This document shows positions 1 through 7,574 of a stretch of DNA of 64,000 nt, piece after piece. The position numbers and the translations under genes are program-made. Position 1 is the first letter of the stretch. The number at the start of each line of letters is the position of its first letter. Origin of the DNA: Burkholderia diffusa (GTDB taxonomy: Bacteria; Pseudomonadota; Gammaproteobacteria; Burkholderiales; Burkholderiaceae); contig NZ_CABVPN010000015.1 in NCBI RefSeq assembly GCF_902499115.1, forward strand, positions 62,001 to 126,000, given 5' to 3'. The notes under the pieces were generated by a model that was given only the letters and a program-made list of their open reading frames with translations, was not told the origin of the DNA and did not search any database.

Positions 1-1
1 G

Positions 2-334
2 ATCGGCTGGCAGGTGGCGGGCTTCTGGGGCGCGGTCATCGCGACGCTCGCGCTGTTCGGGCCGACCGCGTTCCTGATCTACGGCGCAGCGCATCTGTGG
101 CGGCGCCACCAGGGCGCACGCTGGCAGGTCGCGCTGGAGGCAGGCCTGCGCCCGGTCGCGGCCGGCATGATCCTCGCGTCCGTCTGGGTGCTGCTGCAGG
201 CGCTCGACGGCGGCTGGCCCGCGCGGGCGATCGCGGTCGTGTCGACGATATGCGTGATGGTCACGCGCATTCACACGCTGCTGCTGATCGTCGTCGGCGC
301 GTTGCTGCTGGTCGGCGCGCACGCGATCGGGTGA
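2..334 (+). CDS. chrA: Chromate transporter (CHR family), C-terminal part
   Basis: The reading frame is open from base 2 and runs off the left edge, so this is the last 110 residues of a longer membrane protein. The visible part has three to four hydrophobic segments, with an Arg-rich loop (LWRRHQ) between the first two, and ends in a run of small hydrophobic residues. The composition and the order of segments fit the second half of ChrA-type chromate/sulfate antiporters of the inner membrane, which export chromate. The GTG at base 14 is internal to the frame and is not the true start. The family call is by recognition of a fragment, so it is moderate; another small polytopic transporter is possible. 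Confidence 0.65.
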   Translation: MGWQVAGFWGAVIATLALFGPTAFLIYGAAHLWRRHQGARWQVALEAGLRPVAAGMILASVWVLLQALDGGWPARAIAVVSTICVMVTRIHTLLLIVVGALLLVGAHAIG

Positions 335-481
335 CGGCGGCTCGCCCATGGCGTACGGGCATGCCGCACATTGTTCGACCGCGTGCTCACGTAGTGTGTG
401 CGCGAACGGTTCGTCGCCGCGATGATGCTCGGGTTCGCGGTCCGCTTCGCGATCGACGCGCGCCGAGACCGGCCGCGCAGT

Positions 482-1642
482 TCACAAGCCGGCTACCGCG
501 CGAAACGTGCGGTACGCATCGGCATGACGCTCGAAGCCGATGCCCGGCGCCTGTGGCACGGCCGCGTAGCCGGCGTCGACCGATTCGCCGTCCGCCAGCC
601 CGTTGAACGGGCGGAACGCGAACGGGCTCACTTCGGCGCCGCCGAGCCCGAGCGCCGACACGACGTGCAACGAGAACAGATGACCACCGTGCGGCCAGAA
701 CGCATCGCGCCGCCAGCCGTTCGACACGAAATGGTCGACGATCTGCAGATAGCCCGGCAGGCCATAGCAATGCACCGGATCGAACACAAGGACGTCGCGG
801 TCCGGGCGCAGGCCGCCGTAGCGTTCGATCAGCTTCGCTTCCGCGAGCGAGAACAACGCCTCACCGGCCGCGACCGGCGGCGCGTATTGCGCGGTCAGGT
901 CCGCATGAAGCGGCAGGTCAAGCGGATCGCAAAGGTCCTCGAACCACCAGAGTTTGAACGGTGCCAGCATCGCGACGGCTGCGCGGCCGCTCGTCGCGTC
1001 GTACGTGTTCATCGCATCGACCGCGAGATGCGAACTGTCGGCCAGACACGCCGCGGCCGCTTCGATGCGTCTTTTGTCGTCATCGACATCCGCGCCGCCG
1101 ATCTTGATCTTCGCGTGCGTGTAGCCGAGATCGGCGATGCGGCGCATCTCGTCCGACAGGTGCGCGAGATCGTCGTGCGGATAGCGGTAACCGCCGCCCG
1201 CATAGACACGCACGCGAGGTACCACGTTGCGCGCGAGCCCATCGGCGACGAAGCGATGGAGGGGCAGCCCCGCGATCTTCGCGGCGGCATCCCAGATCGC
1301 CATGTCGAGCACGCCGACCGCGACACAGCGTTCGCCGTGCCCGCCGGGCTTCTCGCCTGCCATCATCGCGCGCCATGCGCGAAACGGATCGAGGTTCGTG
1401 CCGGCGTCGTCGGCGATGGCGTCCGCGGCGGCCAGCAGACGCGGCGCGAACCGTTCGCGAATCAGCCCGCCCTGTGCATGACGACCGACCGAAGCGTAGC
1501 CATAACCCGTGATCGGCCGGCCATCGCGCACGACATCGGTGACGATCGCGACGACGCTCGTCGTCAGGTCGCCCGACGGAAGCGCCGGATCTGCATGGCG
1601 GGAAACGGGGATCGCCTGCTCGCGGATGTCGATGATGCGCAT
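482..1642 (-). CDS. D(-)-tartrate dehydratase-like enolase superfamily enzyme
   Basis: A 386-residue enolase-superfamily protein. The start is the ATG at 1642 (MRIIDIRE); an upstream extension in frame looks non-coding. Visible catalytic elements are the KIK motif at 178-180, metal ligands Asp209, Glu235 and Glu261, and PHGGH at 317-321. With Lys98, Lys180 and His318 these fall at a constant offset of four from the residues I recall for Bradyrhizobium D-tartrate dehydratase (Lys102, Lys184, His322). It therefore probably dehydrates D-tartrate or a close diacid sugar to the oxo acid in the cytoplasm, with Mg2+. The gene stands alone on the - strand, with no transporter or regulator beside it. 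Other acid-sugar dehydratases of the same superfamily cannot be excluded. Confidence 0.8.
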   Translation of the reverse strand: MRIIDIREQAIPVSRHADPALPSGDLTTSVVAIVTDVVRDGRPITGYGYASVGRHAQGGLIRERFAPRLLAAADAIADDAGTNLDPFRAWRAMMAGEKPGGHGERCVAVGVLDMAIWDAAAKIAGLPLHRFVADGLARNVVPRVRVYAGGGYRYPHDDLAHLSDEMRRIADLGYTHAKIKIGGADVDDDKRRIEAAAACLADSSHLAVDAMNTYDATSGRAAVAMLAPFKLWWFEDLCDPLDLPLHADLTAQYAPPVAAGEALFSLAEAKLIERYGGLRPDRDVLVFDPVHCYGLPGYLQIVDHFVSNGWRRDAFWPHGGHLFSLHVVSALGLGGAEVSPFAFRPFNGLADGESVDAGYAAVPQAPGIGFERHADAYRTFRAVAGL

Positions 1643-1911
1643 GGTCGGGGTTCCGGGAAAACGTTCGGCGTTTGCGGACCATGCGCGCATTTCGGGACAG
1701 CGCGAATGGCGAATCGCTGCATCATAGGCGCCTGCGCGATGTCGTGCAGACGCGCGACCGTCGCGATGCGGCGAAGGGATCCGACTCGCTCGACATCACC
1801 CGAATCGCGCCGTGCCGCGTCGACGTGCGGACGACCGCCGCATCACGTGCGAGGCGCGTCGCGAGCCTCGACGCCGATCATCGCACCCCACTGGCACGGC
1901 CGCGAATTAGA

Positions 1912-1939
1912 TAGACATCCAACGCGAAGCGCGTATGAT
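1912..1939 (+). promoter_or_regulatory. Possible sigma-70 promoter in the 1643-2134 gap
   Basis: TAGACA (1912-1917) and TATGAT (1934-1939) are separated by 16 bases. This is the only promoter-like pair I see in the 492-base gap between the divergent dehydratase gene and the small ORF at 2135. It would give that ORF a leader of about 190 bases. The rest of the gap holds no convincing gene or repeat. Confidence 0.35.
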
Positions 1940-2134
1940 GATTTTTGTCCGAGCCCGCGTCACTCCACTCGCCGCTCGCCCCGCCGTCTACCCTCTCGCT
2001 GCGTCGCGCCGTTACCCTCCGTTACCCGCGCGCATTGCTGTCCTTTTCACCCCACCCGTCACACCGCGCCGCGGTGATACCGGTCGGATGCGTTCGTCCA
2101 CGCGATTTGTCGCGCCCGAACCCAGGAGTTCATC

Positions 2135-2419
2135 ATGAGCATGCATCTCTATCGTGGCTTCGAAATCTATCCGCTGATCTACCCGCACACTCCGTCGCTG
2201 AACGGTAATACGCACAACTACGACGCCGGCTTCGACGCGGCCGTGAAGATCTGCCTGCGCGGCACCACCGACACGCTGACCCGCAGCGAAACATTCCGGC
2301 TGATCGACAACGCACCGTTCGAATCGGCGGGCGAAGCGCGCCGCGCGTCCGTTCGCTACGCGGAGCAGATCATCGACGGCAATCGCGACAAGCAGCCGCT
2401 CTTCGCTGATTCCCATTGA
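2135..2419 (+). CDS. Hypothetical protein, 94 aa
   Basis: The ATG at 2135 follows the purine-rich CCCAGGAG, a good ribosome binding site about 8 bases upstream. The product is a soluble acidic 94-residue protein (starts MSMHLYRGFE, ends DKQPLFADSH) with no signal peptide or membrane segment. The end, with a helix carrying GEARRASVRYAEQIID, resembles many small uncharacterised Burkholderia proteins of unknown role. Codon use is typical of the genome, so I take it as real. The next ORF begins at or just after its stop, so the two are probably cotranscribed. I do not recognise a function. Confidence 0.7.
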   Translation: MSMHLYRGFEIYPLIYPHTPSLNGNTHNYDAGFDAAVKICLRGTTDTLTRSETFRLIDNAPFESAGEARRASVRYAEQIIDGNRDKQPLFADSH

Positions 2420-2676
2420 CGCTTCCTGTCGCGGCAGCGCGGCCGCACCCTGATTCGGATGACGAAATGATTATCGATGAACTCCTCCGCCTGATCGAAC
2501 GGCGAGAGATTTCCACTACCGACGCAGTCCCGCACGACGGCCTCGCCGGTTCTGCGTTGCGTCACCAACCCGAGTTGCAGATGTTCGCTGCAGTGCGCGC
2601 GTTGACGATCAGCGCCGGATATTCCGAATTCGAATCCGACGAGATCGCGAGTGCCGTCATGACCCGGCTCGGCTAG
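2416..2676 (+). CDS. Hypothetical protein, 86 aa (or 69 aa)
   Basis: A small ORF overlapping the stop of the preceding gene if it starts at the TTG at 2416. The ATG at 2467 (MIIDELLRLIERR) is an equally good or better start and gives 69 residues. The protein looks like one short helical domain (DELLRLIERREIS, then MFAAVRALTISAGYSE), acidic, with no export signal. Function unknown. The gene is followed directly by a dead ribosomal protein S21 copy, so this stretch is a patch of small accessory genes. Confidence 0.5.
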   Translation: MTLPVAAARPHPDSDDEMIIDELLRLIERREISTTDAVPHDGLAGSALRHQPELQMFAAVRALTISAGYSEFESDEIASAVMTRLG

Positions 2677-2694
2677 TGTTCCGCCACGCGTGTC

Positions 2695-2922
2695 TTGAAA
2701 CAGCACCTGCAGACGACGATCATCCGCAAGCCCGACGAACCTGTCGATGTCGCGCTCCGGCGCTTCCGGTGAAACATCGAGAAGATGGGCCTGATCCGCG
2801 AGTTGCGTGGTCGCACCGGCTATGAAAAGCCAACTACCGAGCGCAAGCGCAAGAATGCCAGCGCCGTCGCGAGACAGCGCCTGCTCGCGAAACGCATGCT
2901 GCCGCCTCGCAAGCTCTATTAG
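2695..2922 (+). pseudogene. rpsU: Broken ribosomal protein S21 (rpsU) copy
   Basis: Read in one frame, this stretch gives an S21-like sequence: TTIIRKPDEPVDVALRRFR, a stop (TGA at 2770-2772), then NIEKMGLIRELRGRTGYE and KPTTERKRK, ending in PPRKLY before TAG at 2920. In intact S21 the stop position is normally a basic residue (RRFRRNIEK or RRFKRAIEK), so a single CGA-to-TGA transition explains the lesion. The start is also lost: CTG CAG precedes ACGACG where ATG would be expected, and no ribosome binding site is visible there. Burkholderia genomes carry several rpsU paralogs, so loss of this one should be tolerated. Confidence 0.85.
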
Positions 2923-2931
2923 GAGAACGCC

Positions 2932-3138
2932 GTGTATCAGCCGACCGTCGAGGACCCTCCATTCTTCCCGTTGACGAAGTGCGAGGTCGATTTCGATCGA
3001 CAGAAGGATGCGATCACGCTTCTGCCTAGCTTCTACGCGTTCGGCTGCGAGTACACCAGTCGCGGCCTCCTGATCGGCCGAGACGATGCATTCAGATTGA
3101 TTGCCGCAATCGAAAAAGCCCTGAGCATCGAGCAGTGA
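2932..3138 (+). CDS. Hypothetical protein, 68 aa
   Basis: Starts with GTG at 2932, preceded by AGGAGA at the expected distance; the first AGG of that site overlaps the stop of the S21 relic. The 68-residue product (MYQPTVEDPPFF to EKALSIEQ) has a short beta-rich centre and a C-terminal helix, and no export signal. No function recognised. The strong ribosome binding site and uninterrupted frame argue that it is expressed, perhaps once as the second gene behind the S21 copy. Confidence 0.55.
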   Translation: MYQPTVEDPPFFPLTKCEVDFDRQKDAITLLPSFYAFGCEYTSRGLLIGRDDAFRLIAAIEKALSIEQ

Positions 3139-3273
3139 ACGTCGCCCCGACGTTGTCGAATCGCGTCGTGCCGGGCGGTGCTGCGCGGACATCGCGATGC
3201 ACGCGAGCGCTCTGATCGACTCCGGACTGGCCGCGCTTCTTTGCCCATCGCCTAACCCCCGCAAGGCCGTTCG

Positions 3274-3284
3274 CCCCCCCCCCC
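3274..3284 (+). repeat. Homopolymer tract of 11 C
   Basis: Eleven consecutive C bases in the non-coding 3139-3364 gap. Tracts this long are prone to slippage. No intact gene spans it, so any effect would be on a promoter or on the relic downstream. The rest of the gap shows nothing I can name. Confidence 0.9.
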
Positions 3285-3364
3285 GATCACCACCGTTCTG
3301 CCGCGGATCACGAAACGATTGATCTACTCGCGGGACATGCTCGCGGAACGACGGCTGTTCAAGG

Positions 3365-3640
3365 AAGCGCCCGGCAGCATGGATGCTGATGTATCCGGAC
3401 AAGAGCATTTTGGAGATCGCGTCGACCTGCCGATTTGCCCATGCGTCGCACCTCGGGCGCGCGCTTCGGCGGGCGTACGGGATGGCGCCGAGCGCCTATC
3501 GTGAGCGGCAGACACCCCGCGCGATCGGTGAGATCGACGGGATAGCGGAACCGGCCGAGCGTGCGGCCACGCTCGGCGAGTTGTTTCCGAACCGGAGCGA
3601 GTTTGTTGAGCCGGAATCCCCTGCTTGCGATCCCGACTGA
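3365..3640 (+). pseudogene. Remnant of an AraC-family regulator (HTH end only)
   Basis: The frame around 3374-3500 encodes the second helix-turn-helix of an AraC/XylS-type regulator: a MLMYPDKSILEIA segment, then FAHASHLGRALRRAYGM and APSAYRER. About 60 residues further on it ends at TGA (3638-3640). Upstream the frame runs into a stop near 3320, and neither neighbouring frame restores a sensor domain or the first HTH. This is therefore a 5'-truncated or frameshifted relic, not a gene. The family signature itself (SILEIA, then an F-x-x-SHLGRALRRAYG pattern) is clear. Confidence 0.7.
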
Positions 3641-3720
3641 ACCCTTGCTCGTCGGCACGGGTGCGTTTCAACGCATCGATTCAACCGGCGCTGGTACGCG
3701 AGTCGAATCGACAGGCCCGC

Positions 3721-4065
3721 TCAGGCAAACACGAAGTACTTGCGCACCGTCTCCACCACTTCCCACGTCCCTTTCATGCCGGGTTCGATCACGAACACGT
3801 CGCCGGCCTTCAGGTGCACCGGCTCCTCGCCTTCCGGCGTGATGATGCAGTAGCCGTCGAGAAAGTGGCAGTACTCCCATTTCTCGTAGTTCACTTCGAA
3901 CTTGCCCGGCGTGCAGATCCAGGTGCCCATGATCTTGCTGCCATCCTTCGAGAGGTAGGCGTTGAGGTTCACGGTGTGCGGATCGCCGCCGATGCGCTTC
4001 CACTTGGTCGCGTCGACGACCGGGGTCGGGCAGGTTTTGCGCAGAACGGTGATGAAATCGGACAT
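3721..4065 (-). CDS. Cupin domain protein (ureidoglycine aminohydrolase-type fold)
   Basis: A 114-residue single-domain cupin, starting at the ATG at 4065 behind GGAG. It has the layout of the small Cupin_3/DUF861 group: TWICTPGKFEVNY, then EWEYCHFLDGYCIITPEGEE as strand pairs, the glycine-rich turn LKAGDVFVIEPG, and FKGTW-like ending GMKGTWEVVETV. Relatives are annotated as cupin or (S)-ureidoglycine aminohydrolase-domain proteins, but the single short domain and the lack of a full metal-binding His set make an enzymatic role doubtful. It stands alone, convergent with the AraC relic, so context gives no function. Confidence 0.75.
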   Translation of the reverse strand: MSDFITVLRKTCPTPVVDATKWKRIGGDPHTVNLNAYLSKDGSKIMGTWICTPGKFEVNYEKWEYCHFLDGYCIITPEGEEPVHLKAGDVFVIEPGMKGTWEVVETVRKYFVFA

Positions 4066-4319
4066 GTCGGCTCCAGACTAACGATCGGGTAGAAGGTCTG
4101 TCACGTTAGTTCGAAAGCTTCACCCGGGCTTGTATGCGTCCGACACCGACTCGTCTATTTTCGACACGGGCTTGCGTGCTGGCGCGCCGCCTGCGTGTTC
4201 CGGTCGGCCTTGCGATGACCGACCGCTTCCGGCCGATCCTTGACGCCCGTTCCCGGCGATCCGTCGCCCAACCACCGAGCCCATGCGTGCTTCGAGGCAG
4301 GCGGCCAAAAACGCCTTGC

Positions 4320-4349
4320 TTGCAACATCTGGGCCAAACCCTGTAGAAT
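4320..4349 (+). promoter_or_regulatory. Promoter of tRNA-Gly
   Basis: TTGCAA (4320-4325) and TAGAAT (4344-4349) with an 18-base spacer. The predicted start is a few bases before the tRNA 5' end at 4360, as is usual for single tRNA units. The 4066-4319 stretch before it holds no supported gene. Confidence 0.7.
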
Positions 4350-4359
4350 TACGCGTTCT

Positions 4360-4434
4360 GCGGGCGTCGTATAATGGCCATTACCTCAGCTTCCCAAGCT
4401 GATGACGTGGGTTCGATTCCCATCGCCCGCTCCA
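4360..4434 (+). tRNA. tRNA-Gly (anticodon CCC)
   Basis: A complete cloverleaf. The 7-bp acceptor stem is GCGGGCG with CGCCCGC, followed by T and an encoded CCA. The anticodon stem is TCAGC/GCTGA with loop TTCCCAA, placing CCC at 4393-4395. The T arm is TGGGTTCGATTCCCA. It reads GGG codons. The 3' CCA at 4432-4434 is encoded. No integrase or attachment-site duplication is visible beside it. Confidence 0.95.
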
Positions 4435-4462
4435 CCTTCGGCTGCTCGGCAGCCTGCGCAAG

Positions 4463-4489
4463 AGCCGCCTCGTCGAAGGCGGCTTTTTT
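4463..4489 (+). terminator. Rho-independent terminator after tRNA-Gly
   Basis: A perfect 7-bp stem, AGCCGCC (4463-4469) and GGCGGCT (4478-4484), with an 8-base loop and a run of six T (4484-4489). It lies 28 bases beyond the tRNA. Confidence 0.85.
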
Positions 4490-4567
4490 GTACCGTCTGC
4501 CGGTTCATCTGGCAGCACCGTTGCGCATGACGGGCCCGCGCCCGAACCAAGCCTTTCTCTGTCACCG

Positions 4568-5335
4568 ATGATGCACGACGATCCGAACGAAGCCGGCCTG
4601 CCGCCGGACGACGCCGCCCTTCCCGACGATGCCGCCGACGGCGCCGACGAAGTCAACCCGCTGCACCGCCGCCGCATCCGCAGCTTCGTGACGCGCGCCG
4701 GCCGCGTGTCGACCGGCCAGCGCCGCGCGCTCGACGATCTCGGCCCGCGCTTCGTCGTCCCGTACGCGGCGGAAATCCCGGACTGGGACGCCGTGTTCGG
4801 CCGCCGCGCGCCGCGCATCCTGGAGATCGGCTTCGGGATGGGCGCATCGACCGCGGAAATCGCCGCGCACCGCCCGGGCGACGACTTCCTCGGCGTCGAA
4901 GTGCACGAACCGGGTGTCGGCGCGCTGCTGAAACTGATCGGCGAGCAGGACCTGCCGAACATCCGCATCATCCAGCACGACGCGGTGGAGGTGCTCGAGC
5001 ACATGCTCGCGCCGGAAAGCCTCGACGGCGTGCACATCTTCTTCCCCGATCCGTGGCACAAGGCGCGCCATCACAAGCGCCGACTGATCCAGCCGCCGCT
5101 CGTCGCGCACCTCGCATCGCGCCTGAAGCCCGGCGCGTACCTGCACTGCGCGACCGACTGGCAAAACTACGCGGAACAGATGCTGGAAGTGCTCGGCGCC
5201 GAACCGACGCTCGAAAACACGGCTGCCGACTACGCGCCGCGCCCCGACTACCGCCCCGTCACGAAGTTCGAACGGCGCGGGCTGCGGCTCGGCCACGGCG
5301 TGTGGGACCTGGTGTTCCGCAAACGCGCCGGCTGA
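4568..5335 (+). CDS. trmB: tRNA (guanine-N7-)-methyltransferase
   Basis: TrmB methylates N7 of G46 in the variable loop of tRNAs, using S-adenosylmethionine, in the cytoplasm. The 255-residue product has the SAM-binding LEIGFGMGAS at 85-94. It also has the family signature HIFFPDPWHKARHHKRR at 156-172, and the C-terminal TDWQNYAEQM and RGLRLGHGVWDLVF elements. The acidic, disordered first 30 residues (PPDDAALPDDAADGADE) are an extension common in Burkholderia. ATG at 4568 or the next codon are both possible starts. It lies just behind the tRNA-Gly unit but beyond its terminator, so it must have its own promoter or rely on read-through. Confidence 0.95.
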   Translation: MMHDDPNEAGLPPDDAALPDDAADGADEVNPLHRRRIRSFVTRAGRVSTGQRRALDDLGPRFVVPYAAEIPDWDAVFGRRAPRILEIGFGMGASTAEIAAHRPGDDFLGVEVHEPGVGALLKLIGEQDLPNIRIIQHDAVEVLEHMLAPESLDGVHIFFPDPWHKARHHKRRLIQPPLVAHLASRLKPGAYLHCATDWQNYAEQMLEVLGAEPTLENTAADYAPRPDYRPVTKFERRGLRLGHGVWDLVFRKRAG

Positions 5336-5384
5336 ACACAACGCGCGGCGCGCGCAACGCACGCTGCGCGTCGCGCAATGACAA

Positions 5385-5419
5385 ACGGCCCGACCGGCAT
5401 CTGCTACCGGTCGGGCCGT
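5385..5419. terminator. Bidirectional terminator between trmB and uppP
   Basis: A 13-bp perfect inverted repeat, ACGGCCCGACCGG (5385-5397) and CCGGTCGGGCCGT (5407-5419), lies between the convergent genes trmB and uppP. On the - strand the stem is followed by TTGTC and on the + strand by TCTCT; the tails are weak but the stem is very stable. Confidence 0.8.
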
Positions 5420-5454
5420 TCTCTATTGGATGCGCCCTCGCCCCCGCACGGGCA

Positions 5455-6285
5455 TCACGCCCAGTTCAGCCACCCGCTATACCCCACCAACAGCACGAAC
5501 AGGCCGAACGCGATCCGGTACCACGCGAACACGGTGAAGTCGTGCGTCGCGACGAAACGCAGCAGCCAGCGCACGCACACGAACGCGCTGACGAAGGCGG
5601 CAACGAGCCCGAGCGCGAACAGGCCGAGCGAATCGACCGTGAACGCCTGCCAGTCCTTGACGGTTTCATAGAGCGTCGCGCCGAAGATGATCGGAATCGC
5701 GAGGAAGAACGAGAATTCGGTCGCGACGCGCCGGTCGAGGCCGAACAGCATCCCGCCGATGATCGTCGAGCCCGAGCGCGACATGCCCGGCACCAGCGCG
5801 AAACATTGCGCGATGCCGACCTTCAGCGCGTCGAGCGGCGTGAGCGCATCGACCGACTGCACGCGCGGCGGCTCGAGGCGTTCGCGCTGCCGCGCCTCGG
5901 CCCACAGGATGATCGCGCCGCCGACGACGAGTGCGAACGCGACCGGCACCGGCGAGAACAGCACGGCCTTGATCTTCTTCTCGAACAGCAGGCCGAGCGC
6001 GATCGCGGGAATCGTCGCGATCACGACGTTCAGTGTGAAGCGCTGCGCGTCGGGCCGGCTCGGCAGCCCGGACACGATGGAGACGATCCGCTGCCGGTAT
6101 TCCCAGCAGACCGCGAGGATCGCGCCGAACTGGATCACGACGTCGAAGGTCTTCGCGTGCGCGTCGTTGAAATTCAGGAAGCTGCCCGCGACGATCAGGT
6201 GGCCGGTGCTCGACACCGGGAGGAATTCCGTCAGCCCCTCGACGACGCCGAGGATCAATGCCTTGCAGATCAGGATCCAGTCCAT
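5455..6285 (-). CDS. uppP: Undecaprenyl-diphosphatase
   Basis: UppP (BacA) dephosphorylates undecaprenyl diphosphate at the outer face of the inner membrane, recycling the lipid carrier used for peptidoglycan and O-antigen; extra dosage gives bacitracin resistance. The 276-residue product has the usual length and about eight membrane segments. Both active-site signatures are present: EGLTEFLPVSSTGH at 16-29 and PGMSRSGST at 166-174. The start at ATG 6285 (MDWILICKA) is the standard one. The enzyme connects functionally to the polysaccharide loci later in the window, although it is not in their operons. Confidence 0.97.
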   Translation of the reverse strand: MDWILICKALILGVVEGLTEFLPVSSTGHLIVAGSFLNFNDAHAKTFDVVIQFGAILAVCWEYRQRIVSIVSGLPSRPDAQRFTLNVVIATIPAIALGLLFEKKIKAVLFSPVPVAFALVVGGAIILWAEARQRERLEPPRVQSVDALTPLDALKVGIAQCFALVPGMSRSGSTIIGGMLFGLDRRVATEFSFFLAIPIIFGATLYETVKDWQAFTVDSLGLFALGLVAAFVSAFVCVRWLLRFVATHDFTVFAWYRIAFGLFVLLVGYSGWLNWA

Positions 6286-6363
6286 CCGTGGCCCAACTCC
6301 GAAGTAGTCGAAAGAAAGGGCCGCGTCACCGTCGCGGCCCGCCCGGCCGCGCGCGGTGCGCCG

Positions 6364-6945
6364 TCACTTTTCGACGATCGCTACGCGTATGCCGTTTGTA
6401 AGAATCGTAATTGTACCGGGTTCGTAGTTCACGCCGGCAAATTGCAGTTGTTCGGGCTTGAACGTGTAGATCGGATAGTTGGTCAGCACCTGCGTCGCGA
6501 GCAGGCCGGCGGCCGCGCCGACCTGTTGCGCGTACATCTGCGCGTTGCCGTCGAGCACGAGGCTGTCGACGGCCGGCGCCTTCAGCACGACCGAGCGGCT
6601 CGGCGCGTCGTAAGCCAGCTGGCCCGACACGATGAACTTGCCGCTCACCGGTTCGCTCAGGAACGGACTCGCGAAATGCGCGTCCAGCTGCACGGCGACG
6701 CGGTTCTGGTCGGGCAGCAGGTTGACGGCCGGATTGGCGAGCGACACGTCGACGACCTGCGCGACCGTCTTCTGGTACGGAAACTTGCGCGCGACGGCTT
6801 TCTGCACATCGCCGCGCGAGAACGTGTAGTGATCGGGGATGAACGGGAAAGTCGACGCGCAGGCGGCGAGCGATACCGACACGCCGATGGCGCCGGCGCA
6901 AGCGGCGAGGAAGCGGCGCCGGCCGGGCGTGCAAGATGCGGTCAT
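6364..6945 (-). CDS. DUF1439-type lipoprotein
   Basis: A 193-residue predicted lipoprotein. I place the start at ATG 6945 because AGGAG lies about 10 bases upstream of it; the TTG three codons earlier would sit inside that window. The N-terminus carries an Arg pair (GRRRF), a hydrophobic stretch and the lipobox LAAC, with the modified Cys at about residue 29. The mature part (PDHYTFSRGDVQKAVARKFP, then the conserved NPAVNLLP) matches the DUF1439 family, related in fold to lipid- or small-molecule-binding outer-membrane lipoproteins such as YceB. Its role is unknown. Confidence 0.8.
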   Translation of the reverse strand: MTASCTPGRRRFLAACAGAIGVSVSLAACASTFPFIPDHYTFSRGDVQKAVARKFPYQKTVAQVVDVSLANPAVNLLPDQNRVAVQLDAHFASPFLSEPVSGKFIVSGQLAYDAPSRSVVLKAPAVDSLVLDGNAQMYAQQVGAAAGLLATQVLTNYPIYTFKPEQLQFAGVNYEPGTITILTNGIRVAIVEK

Positions 6946-7086
6946 GCTGAACAATCTCCTGTATCGGGCGAAGCGTCCGTCGGGTTACCGGCTCGGCCGC
7001 AAGCAGGGCCGTGGACCGAAGTTAGTGCTTCGGCGGATGTCGCCGGTTCCATGCGCGTGCCGGTGACGGGCAGCGCGGGCAATGCG

Positions 7087-7416
7087 TCAGCGGGCCGCGC
7101 CGGCGCCCGGCGCCGGCTGCGTCGCGACCTCGAGGCGCGTCAGCCACGCGAGCGCGTCGTCGCGCGACGCACCGCACATCTCGGCGGACGGCTGCAGTCC
7201 GGAACAGCACGCGGGACGCTCGGGCCGGCCGAAGATCCGGCAGCGCAGGTCGTCGCCGAGCTGCACGCAACGCACGCCGGCCGGCTTGCCGTCGGGCATC
7301 CCCGGAATCGGCGAGGAAATCGACGGCGCGATGCAGCATGCGCCGCACCCCTCGCGGCACGCATGCGGCGGCGGGACATCGGCGGGCGCCGGACGGACAG
7401 GCATTTCGACGGACAC
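7087..7416 (-). CDS. YkgJ-family cysteine cluster protein
   Basis: A 109-residue protein with the cysteine pattern of the UPF0153/YkgJ group: CREGCGACC near residues 20-28, then RCVQLGDDLRCRIFGRPERP and ACC. Eight or nine cysteines in so short a protein suggest a bound Zn2+ or Fe-S cluster; the function is not established. GTG at 7416 is taken as start, with GAGAGAG just upstream; ATG at 7404 is an alternative. It is divergent from hemN, and the two share a 158-base intergenic region. Confidence 0.85.
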   Translation of the reverse strand: MSVEMPVRPAPADVPPPHACREGCGACCIAPSISSPIPGMPDGKPAGVRCVQLGDDLRCRIFGRPERPACCSGLQPSAEMCGASRDDALAWLTRLEVATQPAPGAGAAR

Positions 7417-7574
7417 TCGGCTCTCTCACGAACAACAAAAAACGGTGCGGCAACCGGACGCAGCGTGCGGCAGCCCACTGCGCATTGTGCCACCGCCGGC
7501 TGCGACGTTATTACACAATGCAGCCGAAACGCGCGTTTATATACTCGAAAGCATCTAAAAAGCGCGAGACCATC

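Noticed and set aside
398..2077. Open frame of 559 codons on the + strand
   Set aside because: It lies antisense to the dehydratase gene, whose catalytic residues are intact; the frame is Arg/Ala-rich, as expected of a shadow in high-GC DNA.
7511..7545. Promoter with an FNR-type box ahead of hemN
   Set aside because: TATACT is present but the best -35-like hexamer is 23 bases away, and no TTGAT-N4-ATCAA palindrome is visible.
7338..7574. Upstream extension of hemN to base 7338
   Set aside because: The added 79 residues have no HemN similarity and overlap the divergent cysteine-cluster gene; ATG 7575 gives the normal N-terminus.
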